A DNA stretch of 64,000 nt from Aeromicrobium ginsengisoli (GCF_004134905.2 NZ_SDPQ02000001.1:868001-932000), one strand, 5' to 3'; shown: positions 43,229 through 53,111, numbered from the stretch's first letter. A program made the numbers and translations. Notes: generated by a model from the letters alone, not told the origin.

Positions 43229-45346
43229 ATGAACCGCCAGATCGCGGGCTGGATCGCCCACCGCTGGGCCAAGTGGGTCACATTGGTCGTCTCACTCATC
43301 TTCATCGTCATCATGGCGATCCTGGGCTTCAAGCTCACCGGCATCCAGGAGAACGACATCGGGTCGTGGCTGCCCGGCGATGCCGAGTCGACCCAGGTCA
43401 TCAACAAGGCCGAGGCATTCTCGGACCCCAACAGTGCCCCAGCGGTCGTGCTCTACGTGCGCGACTCCGGCATCACGCCGGCCGACCTGGCCAAGGCCAA
43501 GGCCGACGCGGCGGCGTTCGCCGACGTCAAGCTGGTCGACCAGGACGTCGTCGGTCCCATTCCGTCCAAGGACGGCAAGGCGCTCCAGGTCATCCCGACG
43601 ATCACGATGGATGAGGACGGCTGGGACAAGCTGCCCGACGCCGTCAAGGACATCCGCAAGGTCGCCGAGAAGGACTCCAACGGTCTCGACGTCAAGATCG
43701 CCGGTCCCGCAGCTCTGGGCGCCGACCAGGCCAAGGCGTTCGCGGGCATCGACGGCATCCTGCTGTACTCGGCACTGGGCGTGGTCGTGATCCTGCTGCT
43801 GCTGACCTACCGCAGCCCCGTGCTGTGGCTGATTCCGCTGCTCTGTGGTGTCGCGAGCGTCCTGACGGCCCAGGGCTTCGTCTATCTGCTGGCCAAGGCC
43901 TTCGGGCTCACGGTCAACGGCCAGAGCGCGGCGATCCTGAGCATCCTGACCTTGGGTGCCGGCATCGACTACGCCTTGCTGCTCGTGGCCCGCTATCGCG
44001 AAGAGCTGCGCCACTATTCCGACCGGCACGAGGCGATGGCGCACGCCCTGCACCGCGCCGGCCCGGCCATCATCGCCAGTGGCGCGACCGTGATCATCGG
44101 GCTGCTGTGCCTGATCTTCGCCCAGATGAACTCCACGAGCAGCCTCGGTCCGGTGACCGCGGCGGGCATCGTCATGGCACTGCTCATGATGATGGTCCTG
44201 CTCCCGGCCCTGCTGGTGATCTTCGGCCGCTGGGTGTTCTGGCCGTTCATCCCGCACTTCGGCGACCCCGAGCGCAACGAGTCGGGCGTCTGGGGCCGGG
44301 TCGGCCGCGGCATCGCCAAGAAGCCCCGGTTCGTCTGGATCGTCACGGCCATGATCCTCGGCGGGTTCTCGCTGGGCATCTTCCAGCTCGACGCCAACGG
44401 TCTGACCAACGCGGACAGCTTCACCAAGACCCAGCCGTCGATCACGGCCGACAAGGAGCTGGCCAAGCACTTCGACGGCGGAGCCGGCTCGCCAGTTGCG
44501 GTCGTCGCCAAGGCCGATCACGCGGACGCCGTCAAGACAGCCTTTGCGTCCGTCAAGGGCATCGACCCGGCGAGCGTCGAGGTCAAGGACAGCGCCAAGG
44601 GTGTCGCCTACCTCGAGGGCACGCTGACGTCGGCGCCGGATTCCACCACGGCGTTCGACACGGTCGACCGGGTCCGCGATGCGGTGCACAAGGTGCCAGG
44701 CGCCGACGCGCTGGTCGGCGGCAACACGGCGATCAACAAGGACGTGCAGTCGGCGTCCGCGGCCGACAACAGGCTGATCATCCCGATCGTGCTGGTCGCC
44801 GTGTTCATCATCCTGGCCATCCTGCTGAGGGCGTTGGCGGCACCGTTGATCCTGCTCGGCACCGTCGTGCTGTCGTTCGGCGCGGCCCTCGGCATCGGCG
44901 CGCTGGTGTTCCGGCACGTGTTCGACTTCGCCGGCGCGGATTCCTCGTTCCCGCTGTTCGCGTTCGTGTTCCTGGTGGCGCTGGGCATCGACTACAACAT
45001 CTTCCTCATGACGAGAGTCAGGGAGGAGTCGTTGCGGTTCGGCACCCGCCGAGGAGCCCTGATCGGCCTCGGCGCGACGGGGGGCGTCATCACCTCCGCA
45101 GGTCTCGTCCTGGCCGGTACGTTCGCGGCGCTGGGCTCGATCCCGATCGTGTTCCTGGCCGAGCTCGGCTTCACGGTCGCGGTCGGCGTCCTGCTCGACA
45201 CGATCATCGTGCGCTCGGTGCTCGTGACGGCGCTCAACCTGGACATCGGCCGCCACATCTGGTGGCCGAGCCAGCTGGCCAAGAAGGAAGACGTCGCGAT
45301 CAGCCAGCCCGGTGACGACGCCGTCCACTCCAAGGTCGACGCCTAG
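43229..45346 (+). CDS. MMPL family (RND superfamily) transporter
   Basis: A 705-residue membrane protein from the ATG at 43229, which has GAGGAGA seven bases upstream; a GTG at 43187 in the same frame lacks one. The layout is two repeats of a first helix, a large external loop and a bundle of five helices, with GAGIDYALLLVARYREEL in the first bundle and LGIDYNIFLMTRVREE in the second, both carrying the D-Y motif of proton-driven MmpL/HpnN pumps. Substrates of such actinobacterial proteins include lipids and drugs; this one is undetermined. The 43098-43228 region probably holds its promoter and operator, but I recognise none. Confidence 0.92.
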   Translation: MNRQIAGWIAHRWAKWVTLVVSLIFIVIMAILGFKLTGIQENDIGSWLPGDAESTQVINKAEAFSDPNSAPAVVLYVRDSGITPADLAKAKADAAAFADVKLVDQDVVGPIPSKDGKALQVIPTITMDEDGWDKLPDAVKDIRKVAEKDSNGLDVKIAGPAALGADQAKAFAGIDGILLYSALGVVVILLLLTYRSPVLWLIPLLCGVASVLTAQGFVYLLAKAFGLTVNGQSAAILSILTLGAGIDYALLLVARYREELRHYSDRHEAMAHALHRAGPAIIASGATVIIGLLCLIFAQMNSTSSLGPVTAAGIVMALLMMMVLLPALLVIFGRWVFWPFIPHFGDPERNESGVWGRVGRGIAKKPRFVWIVTAMILGGFSLGIFQLDANGLTNADSFTKTQPSITADKELAKHFDGGAGSPVAVVAKADHADAVKTAFASVKGIDPASVEVKDSAKGVAYLEGTLTSAPDSTTAFDTVDRVRDAVHKVPGADALVGGNTAINKDVQSASAADNRLIIPIVLVAVFIILAILLRALAAPLILLGTVVLSFGAALGIGALVFRHVFDFAGADSSFPLFAFVFLVALGIDYNIFLMTRVREESLRFGTRRGALIGLGATGGVITSAGLVLAGTFAALGSIPIVFLAELGFTVAVGVLLDTIIVRSVLVTALNLDIGRHIWWPSQLAKKEDVAISQPGDDAVHSKVDA

Positions 45347-45356
45347 GTTCCAGCTG

Positions 45357-45397
45357 TCGGCGTCGCGGGTCACCACCACGGTGGCCCGCGACGCCGA
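45357..45397 (+). terminator. Terminator hairpin after the MMPL gene
   Basis: 18-bp arms (45357-45374 and 45380-45397), fully paired if one G-U is allowed, enclose a 5-base loop. Confidence 0.75.
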
Positions 45398-45422
45398 TGC
45401 CTGAGCGCCAACCGTCCGCACA

Positions 45423-45428
45423 TAGACT
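45423..45428 (+). promoter_or_regulatory. Putative -10 box of valS
   Basis: TAGACT lies eight bases before the GTG at 45437, compatible with a leaderless transcript. Confidence 0.4.
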
Positions 45429-45436
45429 TGCCTGCT

Positions 45437-48007
45437 GTGAACACAGTCCCGGAGAAGCCCGTCCTCGAAGGCCTCGAGGCCACCTGGTCCGCCCGTTGGG
45501 CCGAGCTGGGCACCTACACGTTCGACCGTACGAAGACCCGCGACCAGATCTACTCGATCGACACTCCCCCGCCGACCGTCTCGGGTTCCCTGCACGTCGG
45601 CCACGTGTTCTCCTACACCCACACCGATCTCATCGCCCGCTACCAGCGCATGCGCGGCAAAGAGGTCTTCTACCCCATGGGCTGGGACGACAACGGCCTG
45701 CCGACCGAGCGCCGGGTCCAGAACTTCTACGGCGTGCGCTGCGACCCGTCGCTGCCCTACGACGCCGACTTCATACCTCCCGAGAAGCCCGACGCGAAGC
45801 GGCAGATCCCGATCAGCCGGCGCAACTTCGTCGAGCTCTGCAACGAGCTCGTCGAGGAGGACGAAAAGGTCTTCGAGCAGCTCTGGCGCACGCTCGGCCT
45901 CAGCGTCGACTGGTCGCAGCAGTACACGACGATCGGCAACGCCTCCCAGGTCGTCTCGCAGCGCGCGTTCCTGCGCAACGTCGCCCGCGGCGAGGCCTAC
46001 CAGCAGGACGCGCCGACGCTCTGGGACGTGACCTATCAGACCGCCGTCGCCCAGGCCGAGCTCGAGGCCCGCGAATATCCCGGCGCCTATCACCGCGTGG
46101 CGTTCCACGGCGGCGACTCCCCCGTGATCATCGAGACGACTCGCCCCGAGCTCATCGCGGCGTGCGTCGCGTTGATCGCGCACCCGGATGACGAGCGCTA
46201 CCAGTCGCTGTTCGGCACCACCGTGACGTCCCCGCTCTACGGCGTCGAGGTGCCCGTCGTCGCGCACACTCTCGCGGATCCCGAGAAGGGGTCCGGCATC
46301 GTGATGTCCTGCACGTTCGGCGACCTCACCGACGTCCAGTGGTGGCGCGAGCTGCAGCTGCCCAACCGGACGATCATCGGCCGCGACGGCCGCGTGCTCC
46401 GTGAGACACCGGAGTGGATCACGGCAGACGGCGTCGGCCGCTACGAGGAGATCGCCGGCAAGACCACGTTCTCCGCCCGCGAGGCCGTCGTCGCCGCGCT
46501 CCGCGAGACCGGCGACCTCGACGGCGAGCCGACCCCCACACAGCGCATGGCCAACTTCTACGAGCGCGGCGACAAGCCGCTCGAGATCGTCTCGACCCGC
46601 CAGTGGTACATCACCAATGGCGGTCGCGATGCTGACCTCCGCAGCAAGCTGGTGGCACGCGGCGACGAGATCGACTGGGTGCCGGCCTACATGCAGTCGC
46701 GCCTGACCAACTGGATCGAGGGGCTCAACGGCGACTGGCTCGTGTCGCGCCAGCGCTTCTTCGGCATCCCGTTCCCGGTCTGGTACCGCCTCGACGCCGA
46801 CGGCGAGCCCGACTACGACGACCCGATCCTCGCCGATGAGGCGAGCCTGCCGGTCGACCCGTCCTCAGAGGTCCCGCCAGGATTCACCGAGTCGCAGCGC
46901 GGTGAACCCGGAGGCTTCCTCGCCGACCCCGACGTCCTCGACACCTGGGCGACCTCGTCACTGACGCCGCAGATCATCTGCGGCTGGGAGCGCGACCCCG
47001 ACCTGTTCGAGCGGACGTTCCCGATGGACCTGCGCCCGCAGGGCCACGACATCATCCGCACCTGGCTGTTCTCATCGATCGTGCGCGCGCACCTCGAGCA
47101 CGGCGTGGCGCCGTGGACGCATGCCGCCCTCTCAGGCTTCGTCGTCGACCCCGATCGCAAGAAGATGAGCAAGTCCAAGGGCAATGTCGTGGTCCCCGAC
47201 GAGATCCTCGACAAGTACGGCGCCGACGCGGTCCGTTGGCGCGCAGCCGGCGCCCGGCCGGGGGCCGACTCCCCGTTCGACGAGGCACAGATGAAGGTCG
47301 GTCGCCGCCTTGCGATGAAGGTCCTCAACGCGAGCAAGTTCGTGCTCGCGTCCGAGGAGGCGTACGGCCTGGGTGCCGGTGCGAGCGACCTCGACCCGTC
47401 GCGCGTCACCGAGGCGATCGATCTCGCGATGCTCAGCCGCCTGCGGCTCGTCGTCGACGAAGCCACGGCCCGGTTCGAGGAGTACGACTACGCGACTGCT
47501 CTCGAGGTCGCCGAGAAGTTCTTCTGGGACTTCTGCGACGACTACCTCGAGCTGGTCAAGGAGCGCTCGCGCCGCGACGACGCCGCCGGCCAGTCGGCAC
47601 GCAGCGCGTTCGTGCTCGCGCTCTCGGTGCAGCTGCGTCTGCTCGCGCCGTTCCTGCCCTATGTGACCGAAGAGGTCTGGTCGTGGTGGCAGGAGGGCTC
47701 GATCCACCGATCCACGTGGCCGGTCAACGACGTCGACCTGGCCACCGACCGCCACGATCCGGCGCTGCTCAGCTCCGCCGCGTCGGTCCTGGCCGACATC
47801 CGCGGCGCGAAGTCGACCGCCAAGGTCAGCCAGAAGACCGAGATCAGCAATCTCACGATCAGCGCCACGAAGGCGAGACTCGACCTCGTGCGACTCGCGA
47901 TCGGCGACGTCCTCGCGGCGGGCCGGGTCGTCGCCGAGCCGACCTACGTCGCCGACGAGACCGTCGACGGCTTCGCGGTCGAGGCGACGCCCGCGCTCGT
48001 CGACTGA
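45437..48007 (+). CDS. valS: Valine--tRNA ligase
   Basis: An 856-residue class I synthetase. The HIGH region is PPPTVSGSLHVGHVFSYTHT near residue 40, KMSKS is in RKKMSKSKGNVVVPDEI near 575, and an editing CP1 domain lies between them. It charges tRNA-Val and clears mis-charged threonine. The C-terminus keeps a short anticodon domain but no long coiled coil, as in the shorter bacterial type. GTG at 45437 is preferred (a TTG lies three codons upstream) because of the -10 box. It is convergent with cydB. Confidence 0.96.
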   Translation: MNTVPEKPVLEGLEATWSARWAELGTYTFDRTKTRDQIYSIDTPPPTVSGSLHVGHVFSYTHTDLIARYQRMRGKEVFYPMGWDDNGLPTERRVQNFYGVRCDPSLPYDADFIPPEKPDAKRQIPISRRNFVELCNELVEEDEKVFEQLWRTLGLSVDWSQQYTTIGNASQVVSQRAFLRNVARGEAYQQDAPTLWDVTYQTAVAQAELEAREYPGAYHRVAFHGGDSPVIIETTRPELIAACVALIAHPDDERYQSLFGTTVTSPLYGVEVPVVAHTLADPEKGSGIVMSCTFGDLTDVQWWRELQLPNRTIIGRDGRVLRETPEWITADGVGRYEEIAGKTTFSAREAVVAALRETGDLDGEPTPTQRMANFYERGDKPLEIVSTRQWYITNGGRDADLRSKLVARGDEIDWVPAYMQSRLTNWIEGLNGDWLVSRQRFFGIPFPVWYRLDADGEPDYDDPILADEASLPVDPSSEVPPGFTESQRGEPGGFLADPDVLDTWATSSLTPQIICGWERDPDLFERTFPMDLRPQGHDIIRTWLFSSIVRAHLEHGVAPWTHAALSGFVVDPDRKKMSKSKGNVVVPDEILDKYGADAVRWRAAGARPGADSPFDEAQMKVGRRLAMKVLNASKFVLASEEAYGLGAGASDLDPSRVTEAIDLAMLSRLRLVVDEATARFEEYDYATALEVAEKFFWDFCDDYLELVKERSRRDDAAGQSARSAFVLALSVQLRLLAPFLPYVTEEVWSWWQEGSIHRSTWPVNDVDLATDRHDPALLSSAASVLADIRGAKSTAKVSQKTEISNLTISATKARLDLVRLAIGDVLAAGRVVAEPTYVADETVDGFAVEATPALVD

Positions 48008-48014
48008 CCGTCGG

Positions 48015-49022
48015 TCAGTGCGGGCTCTCGGTCCAGCGATCGCTCTGGGTCAGCCAGAACAGGTAGCCCAGCGCAGGCACGACGATGACGCCGGCGAGCC
48101 CGACGACCACCAGGAGGCCGGCGAGCGTGGCGTCGGCGCCCGCCGCGGCCGAGATCTTGACCTGGTCGACCAGGATCCACGGATATTGCGCCACGCCCCA
48201 GCCGATGACGACAGCCGCCACGGCGGCGACCGCCGTCAAGCGCGCCGGCGCAAACCGCCTGCGATGGAGCAGGACGAGCGTCGCGAGCCCGGCGATGGCC
48301 GACGCCACGATCAACGGCGCAGCCGGGCCCAGCAGGCGGTCGCTGAGCGTCGGCGAGTCGTGCTTGATCGGCACGAGCGCCGCGAACACGACGATGCCGG
48401 TCACGACGCCGACGCCGATCGTACGGATGCGCAGCGTCTCGCTCAGCGAGTCGTGACCCGAACGCGCCGCGTCGGCCGTCAGGAAGGCGCCGGCGAGGAA
48501 CGCGCAGGTGCCAACCGCGATGAGGCCGCCGAACAACGACGTCGGGTGCAGCCACGAGCTGAGCTGGTCGCCGTTGCCCTCAGCCGGCACTCGACCCGAG
48601 GCGACGGCGCCAGCAGCAGCGCCGAGGAAGAACGGCGTGATCAACGATGATCCCGCGAAGACCGCCCCGAACAGCCGCGCCTGGGCCAGCGTGGCGGAGT
48701 ACTTGCGGAACGCGAAGCTGGCCCCGCGCAGGACGATTCCGACGAGCGCCAGAGCGAGCGGCAGGGTGAGCGTCGTCGTCGCGGCGGCGAAGGTCTCGGG
48801 GAAGCCGGTCCACCAGATCACCAGGATGTAGATCAGCCACACGTGGTTGGCCTCCCACACCGGGCCGATGCTGTGGTCGATCAGGACTCGCAGCTCGCCG
48901 CCGCGCTCGGACCCACCCGCCGTGAGGTCGAAGAATCCCGATCCGAAGTCCGCACCGCCGAACAGGGCGTAGAGCACGATGCCGGCGAACATCGCGATCG
49001 CGACGACGACTGCGAGACTCAT
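48015..49022 (-). CDS. cydB: Cytochrome bd-type quinol oxidase subunit II
   Basis: A 335-residue membrane protein with about nine helices, typical phrases being YALFGGADFGSGFFDL near the start and WEANHVWLIYILVIWWTGFP. It partners CydA in the quinol oxidase that reduces oxygen at low tension in the plasma membrane. Its start overlaps the cydA stop by four bases. A small TGACCG/CGGTCA hairpin spans its stop and that of valS. Confidence 0.95.
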   Translation of the reverse strand: MSLAVVVAIAMFAGIVLYALFGGADFGSGFFDLTAGGSERGGELRVLIDHSIGPVWEANHVWLIYILVIWWTGFPETFAAATTTLTLPLALALVGIVLRGASFAFRKYSATLAQARLFGAVFAGSSLITPFFLGAAAGAVASGRVPAEGNGDQLSSWLHPTSLFGGLIAVGTCAFLAGAFLTADAARSGHDSLSETLRIRTIGVGVVTGIVVFAALVPIKHDSPTLSDRLLGPAAPLIVASAIAGLATLVLLHRRRFAPARLTAVAAVAAVVIGWGVAQYPWILVDQVKISAAAGADATLAGLLVVVGLAGVIVVPALGYLFWLTQSDRWTESPH

Positions 49023-50419
49023 CGGGCCCCCTCATCGAGGGTCGAGGCGCCTGGACCGTACGGGCTCGGCAGGTCCTCCTCGCCCGCACGCCATCGCCTG
49101 GCCATCGACCGCAGCACGACGAACGCGCCGATCGTCATGCCGACGTAGACGACGACCGCGGCGGCATAGCTCCACCACAGCCCGGCGCTCTGGCTCGCCG
49201 CATCCTCGGTGCGCAGGATGCCCCACACCACCCACGGCTGCCGGCCGACCTCGGTCGCGATCCAGCCGGCCTCCATCGCGAGGATCGCGAGCGGGCCGGC
49301 GATCACCGCGCCCCGCAGGAACCAGCGCTTGGGCAGCAGGTCGTGGCCTCGCCAGCGGGCCGCCCAGAACACGACCACGACGATCGCGAGCAGCGTGCCG
49401 AGGCCGACCATCGACTGGAACGCCAAGTGCGTGATGTTGACGGGCGGGCGGTCAGCGACGGGCACCGTGTCGAGGCCGGGGACGGGCTTGTCGAACGAGT
49501 TGCGGGCGATGAGCGAGCCGATCTTGGGGATGTCGATCGCACCGTGCACCTTGCCGTCGATCAGGACACCACCGAGACGCAGCGGCGCGGGCTGCTCCGT
49601 CGTCGTCGCGAGCTCGAACGCCGCAAGCTTCGACGGCTGCGTCTCGCCGACCCGAAGCCCCAGGATGTGGCCGATGAACGGCTGCACGACGGCGGCGATC
49701 GTGGCGAACACGAACGGCACCGTGAAGCCCAGCCGGTGGTGCGCGTCGACGCGGCCCTTGAGCATGCCCGCGGCGTAGACGCCCGCCACGACGAACCCGA
49801 CGACCATGAACGCGGCGAACCACATGTGCGCGAACTGCAGGTAGACCCCGTCGTTGAACATCGCGCGCCACGGGTTGACGTCGGTGACCTCACCGTTGAC
49901 GAGCTTGAAGCCCGTCGGGTTGTTCATCCAGGCATTGACCGAGATCACGCAGAACGTGCCCACGATGCCGGCCAGGCCCATCGGGATCAGCATCGCGAGG
50001 TGCCGACGCGGCGGCATGCGGTCCCAGCCGTAGAGGTAGATGCCGAGGAAGATCGCCTCGACGAAGAACGACAGGCCCTCGAAGGCGAACGGCAGGCCGA
50101 GGACGTCCCCGAACCTGCCCATCAGCCCCGGCCACAGGATGCCCATCTCGAAGCTGAGCACCGTGCCGGAGACCGCGCCGATCGCGAACAGCACCGCCGA
50201 CACCTTGGCCCAGCGCTTGGCCAGCCCCAGCGCGACCGGGTCGTCGCGCACGATGCCACGTCGATGGACGACGTAGATCATCGTCGGGAAGGCGACGCCG
50301 AAGCAGGCGAGGATGATGTGCCAACCGAGCGACAGCGCCATCTGCTCACGCGCTGGGAGGAGCCCTGGAGGGGCATCGCTCGAGGTCAGGACGGTGGTGA
50401 TGACTCCGGCGAAGTCCAT
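49019..50419 (-). CDS. cydA: Cytochrome bd-type quinol oxidase subunit I
   Basis: A 466-residue membrane protein carrying the haems. MALSLGWHIILACFGVAFP has the N-terminal haem-ligand histidine region, SFFVEAIFLGIYLYGWDRMP the conserved second block, and WIATEVGRQPWVV the GRQPW motif. The Q loop is short, so it is of the short-loop or cyanide-insensitive class. The ATG at 50419 follows a leaderless -10 box. Genes cydD and cydC, often downstream in Actinobacteria, are not here. Confidence 0.95.
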   Translation of the reverse strand: MDFAGVITTVLTSSDAPPGLLPAREQMALSLGWHIILACFGVAFPTMIYVVHRRGIVRDDPVALGLAKRWAKVSAVLFAIGAVSGTVLSFEMGILWPGLMGRFGDVLGLPFAFEGLSFFVEAIFLGIYLYGWDRMPPRRHLAMLIPMGLAGIVGTFCVISVNAWMNNPTGFKLVNGEVTDVNPWRAMFNDGVYLQFAHMWFAAFMVVGFVVAGVYAAGMLKGRVDAHHRLGFTVPFVFATIAAVVQPFIGHILGLRVGETQPSKLAAFELATTTEQPAPLRLGGVLIDGKVHGAIDIPKIGSLIARNSFDKPVPGLDTVPVADRPPVNITHLAFQSMVGLGTLLAIVVVVFWAARWRGHDLLPKRWFLRGAVIAGPLAILAMEAGWIATEVGRQPWVVWGILRTEDAASQSAGLWWSYAAAVVVYVGMTIGAFVVLRSMARRWRAGEEDLPSPYGPGASTLDEGAR

Positions 50420-50425
50420 GACTTG

Positions 50426-50431
50426 ACCCTA
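50426..50431 (-). promoter_or_regulatory. Putative leaderless -10 box of cydA
   Basis: TAGGGT, six bases, then ATG at 50419. Confidence 0.45.
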
Positions 50432-50506
50432 CGTCCGCGACACCGCCGAATCACGTGTGGATGGTGTGAGAAGGTCTGTGCGACGAATTGGTCACATCGC
50501 GGACCT

Positions 50507-51661
50507 TTACGCCACGGTGCGGAACGTGATGCCGGCCTTCTGGAGCCGCGTGATCAGCGCGTCGCCCATCGCCACGGCCGTCGTGGTCTGTCCGGCGACC
50601 TGGGGCACGTCGTCGTACGCCAGGCAGAGCGCCGACTCGCTGAGCATCTTCGACGTCTCGGTGTAGCCGGGGTCGCCACCGGTGACCTCGGCATGGACCT
50701 TCTTGCCGCCGCCCTCGGCGAAGACGCTGAACCTGAACCAGGACTTCTCGCGCTTGGCCTCCGACGGGCCGGCCCCGGGGTCCTTGACCTTGAGCAGCAG
50801 TGCTCGGGTCGGCGGCAGCTGGGCGCCGAGGAACGCAACGCCGAGGCCGAGTCCCGACGCGGCGAGCATGCGACGGGTCTTGAAGTGTGCGAAGTGTGAG
50901 TAGGTGAACTCCGGGCCGTAACGCGCGAGCGTCCGGGCCGATCGGAGCACGATCTGCGGGTCGATCGTGGGCATCGGCACGCCCCAGCCGCCGAGCTCGG
51001 GCGCCTTGCCGAGCTTGCCGGACCCGCGGACCTTGCGTCCCTCGGGGCGTGGCTCAGCCTTGCGGCGGGCACCTGCGATCTTGCCGGACTCGCGCATCGA
51101 CGAGAACTGGTTGATCGCCGAGTGATAGGTGCCGCCGGAGAACTCCGCGTTGGCCCGGATGTAGCCGCGTACGTGGATCGGCACATCCTCGGGCAGCTGC
51201 TCCACGGCGTAGAGGACACCCAGGTCGTACGGGATCGAGTCGAAGCCGCACGCGTGGATGATCCGCGCGCCGGTCTCGACCGCTCGCTCGTGGTACTTGA
51301 GCCACATGTCGTCGACGAACTGCGGCTCGCCGGTCAGGTCGAGGTAGGCGATGCCGGCCTCGACGCTCGCCTTGACCGCGGCCTCGCCGTACTTGAGGTA
51401 GGGGCCGACCGTGGTGACGAGCACCCGGGTGCTCTTGGCCAGCGCGGCCATCGAGTCGGCATTGCCGATGTCGGCGGAGATGATCTCGGGACGTACGCCG
51501 CCGAGCCGCTCGATGCGGTCGGCGACCGCCTCGAGCTTGCTCTGGTTGCGGCCGGCGATCGCCCACGTGCCGCCCGGCGGCAGGTGCTCACCGAGGTAGT
51601 CGGCGGTCAGGCCGCCGGTGAATCCGGTGGCCCCGAGCAGGGCGATGTCGACTGAGGTCAT
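50507..51661 (-). CDS. Saccharopine dehydrogenase-like / trans-acting enoyl reductase family protein
   Basis: A 384-residue Rossmann protein opening with DIALLGATGFTGGLTADYLG and WAIAGRNQSKLEAV, then VGPYLKYGEAAVKASVEAGI and YLDLTGEPQFVDDM, the pattern of the saccharopine-dehydrogenase NAD(P)-binding family that includes mycobacterial trans-acting enoyl reductases. A lipid-related reductase is likely; the substrate is not visible. The ATG follows a leaderless -10 box, and the gene stands alone. Confidence 0.85.
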   Translation of the reverse strand: MTSVDIALLGATGFTGGLTADYLGEHLPPGGTWAIAGRNQSKLEAVADRIERLGGVRPEIISADIGNADSMAALAKSTRVLVTTVGPYLKYGEAAVKASVEAGIAYLDLTGEPQFVDDMWLKYHERAVETGARIIHACGFDSIPYDLGVLYAVEQLPEDVPIHVRGYIRANAEFSGGTYHSAINQFSSMRESGKIAGARRKAEPRPEGRKVRGSGKLGKAPELGGWGVPMPTIDPQIVLRSARTLARYGPEFTYSHFAHFKTRRMLAASGLGLGVAFLGAQLPPTRALLLKVKDPGAGPSEAKREKSWFRFSVFAEGGGKKVHAEVTGGDPGYTETSKMLSESALCLAYDDVPQVAGQTTTAVAMGDALITRLQKAGITFRTVA

Positions 51662-51667
51662 GCGCCC

Positions 51668-51673
51668 AACCTA
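51668..51673 (-). promoter_or_regulatory. Putative leaderless -10 box of the gene at 51661
   Basis: TAGGTT, six bases (GGGCGC), then ATG. Confidence 0.5.
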
Positions 51674-51706
51674 CCGACGGTATGGCTGGAGCAGAACCCA
51701 GGAGCC

Positions 51707-52978
51707 CTAGGATGCCTTCTTGGCCACTTCGTCGTGGGTCAGGATCGTCGGGCCCTCGGTGCCGGCAACCGTGGCTTCGGTCACGATGACCTTGGCGACA
51801 TCGTCGCGGCTCGGGATCTCGTACATGACCGGCTCGAGCACGGCCTCGATGATCGAGCGGAGCCCACGAGCGCCGGTGCCCCGGGCGAGCGCCAGGTCAG
51901 CCATCGCGGCGGCGGCATCGGTGCTGAACTCGAGCTCGACCCCGTCGATCTCGAACAGTCGGACGTATTGCTTGGTCAGGGCGTTGCGGGGCTCGGTCAG
52001 GATCGCGACGAGCGCTTCCTTGTCGAGGTTGTCGACCGCCGCGATGACCGGCAGACGGCCGATGAACTCCGGGATGAGGCCGAACTTGAGCAGGTCCTCG
52101 GGCAGCACCTTGGAGTAGAGCTTCTCGGGGGCGACGCTCGCGCCGATGTCGACCTGGCCGGTGTTGAAGCCGAGGCTCGTCTTGCCGCTGCGCTGCTCGA
52201 TGATCTGGTCGAGGCCGGCGAACGCACCGCCGACGATGAACAGCACGTTGGTCGTGTCGATCTGGATGAACTCCTGGTGCGGGTGCTTGCGCCCACCCTG
52301 CGGAGGCACCGAGGCGGTCGTGCCCTCGAGTATCTTGAGCAGGGCCTGCTGCACGCCCTCACCCGACACGTCACGCGTGATCGACGGGTTCTCGCTCTTG
52401 CGCGAGATCTTGTCGACCTCGTCGATGTAGATGATGCCGGTCTCGGCCTTCTTGACATCGTAGTCGGCGGCCTGGATGAGCTTGAGGAGTATGTTCTCGA
52501 CGTCCTCGCCGACGTAACCGGCCTCGGTCAGCGCGGTGGCGTCGGCGATCGCGAACGGCACGTTGAGCATGCGGGCCAGGGTCTGGGCGAGATAGGTCTT
52601 GCCGCAGCCGGTCGGGCCGACCAGCAAGATGTTGGACTTGGCCAGCTCGACCTGGTCGTCCTTGCTCCGCGAGCTGCCGACCTGGGCCTGGACGCGCTTG
52701 TAGTGGTTGTAGACGGCCACGGCCAGCGACTTCTTGGCACCGTCCTGACCGATGACGTAGCCGTTGAGGAAGTCGTAGATCTCGTGGGGCTTGGGCAGCT
52801 CGCCCAGGCTCAGCTCGGCTCCCTCGGCGAGCTCTTCCTCGATGATCTCGTTGCAGAGGTCGATGCACTCGTCGCAGATGTAGACGCCGGGGCCGGCGAT
52901 CAGCTTCTTGACCTGCTTCTGGCTCTTTCCGCAGAAAGAACACTTCAGCAGATCGGCGGTTTCACCAATGCGTGCCAC
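51707..52978 (-). CDS. clpX: ATP-dependent Clp protease ATP-binding subunit ClpX
   Basis: A 423-residue AAA+ unfoldase. The N-terminal zinc domain has [14 protein letters not shown] and [11 protein letters not shown], Walker A is [16 protein letters not shown], Walker B is [11 protein letters not shown], and pore-2 and sensor regions follow. It feeds substrates to the ClpP peptidase. The GTG at 52976-52978 is preceded by GAAGGGA. It lies 133 bases downstream of clpP2-clpP1 with its own promoter region. Confidence 0.97.
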   Translation of the reverse strand: MARIGETADLLKCSFCGKSQKQVKKLIAGPGVYICDECIDLCNEIIEEELAEGAELSLGELPKPHEIYDFLNGYVIGQDGAKKSLAVAVYNHYKRVQAQVGSSRSKDDQVELAKSNILLVGPTGCGKTYLAQTLARMLNVPFAIADATALTEAGYVGEDVENILLKLIQAADYDVKKAETGIIYIDEVDKISRKSENPSITRDVSGEGVQQALLKILEGTTASVPPQGGRKHPHQEFIQIDTTNVLFIVGGAFAGLDQIIEQRSGKTSLGFNTGQVDIGASVAPEKLYSKVLPEDLLKFGLIPEFIGRLPVIAAVDNLDKEALVAILTEPRNALTKQYVRLFEIDGVELEFSTDAAAAMADLALARGTGARGLRSIIEAVLEPVMYEIPSRDDVAKVIVTEATVAGTEGPTILTHDEVAKKAS

Positions 52979-53024
52979 GTGGAGAGTCCCTTCTTCGACT
53001 TGCGCGGTTGGAGCCTGGCGCGGC

Positions 53025-53086
53025 CCGTGACCGAGAGAGCAACATTTTCACCCTAGCGGCGAATGTGCCCTGCGTCTCGGTCACGG
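53025..53086 (-). promoter_or_regulatory. Inverted repeat around a putative clpX promoter
   Basis: CCGTGACCGAGA (53025-53036) and its exact complement (53075-53086) flank a 38-base interval that contains TAGGGT on the minus strand, a likely -10 box for clpX about 75 bases before the start codon. The hairpin could be the clpP2 terminator, with the promoter inside its loop, or an operator pair. Confidence 0.4.
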
Positions 53087-53111
53087 CGCCGTATGTCGTC
53101 GTGCGTGTCGC

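Noticed and set aside
43292..46267. 991-residue open frame on the minus strand across MMPL and valS
   Set aside because: It is antisense to two well-supported genes, has arginine/aspartate-rich composition typical of a GC-rich shadow frame, and shows no domain.
50477..50496. TGTG...CACA near cydA as a Crp/Rex-type operator
   Set aside because: The half-sites are 12 bases apart instead of 8, and the rest does not fit either consensus; it is weak evidence even though the gene is redox-related.
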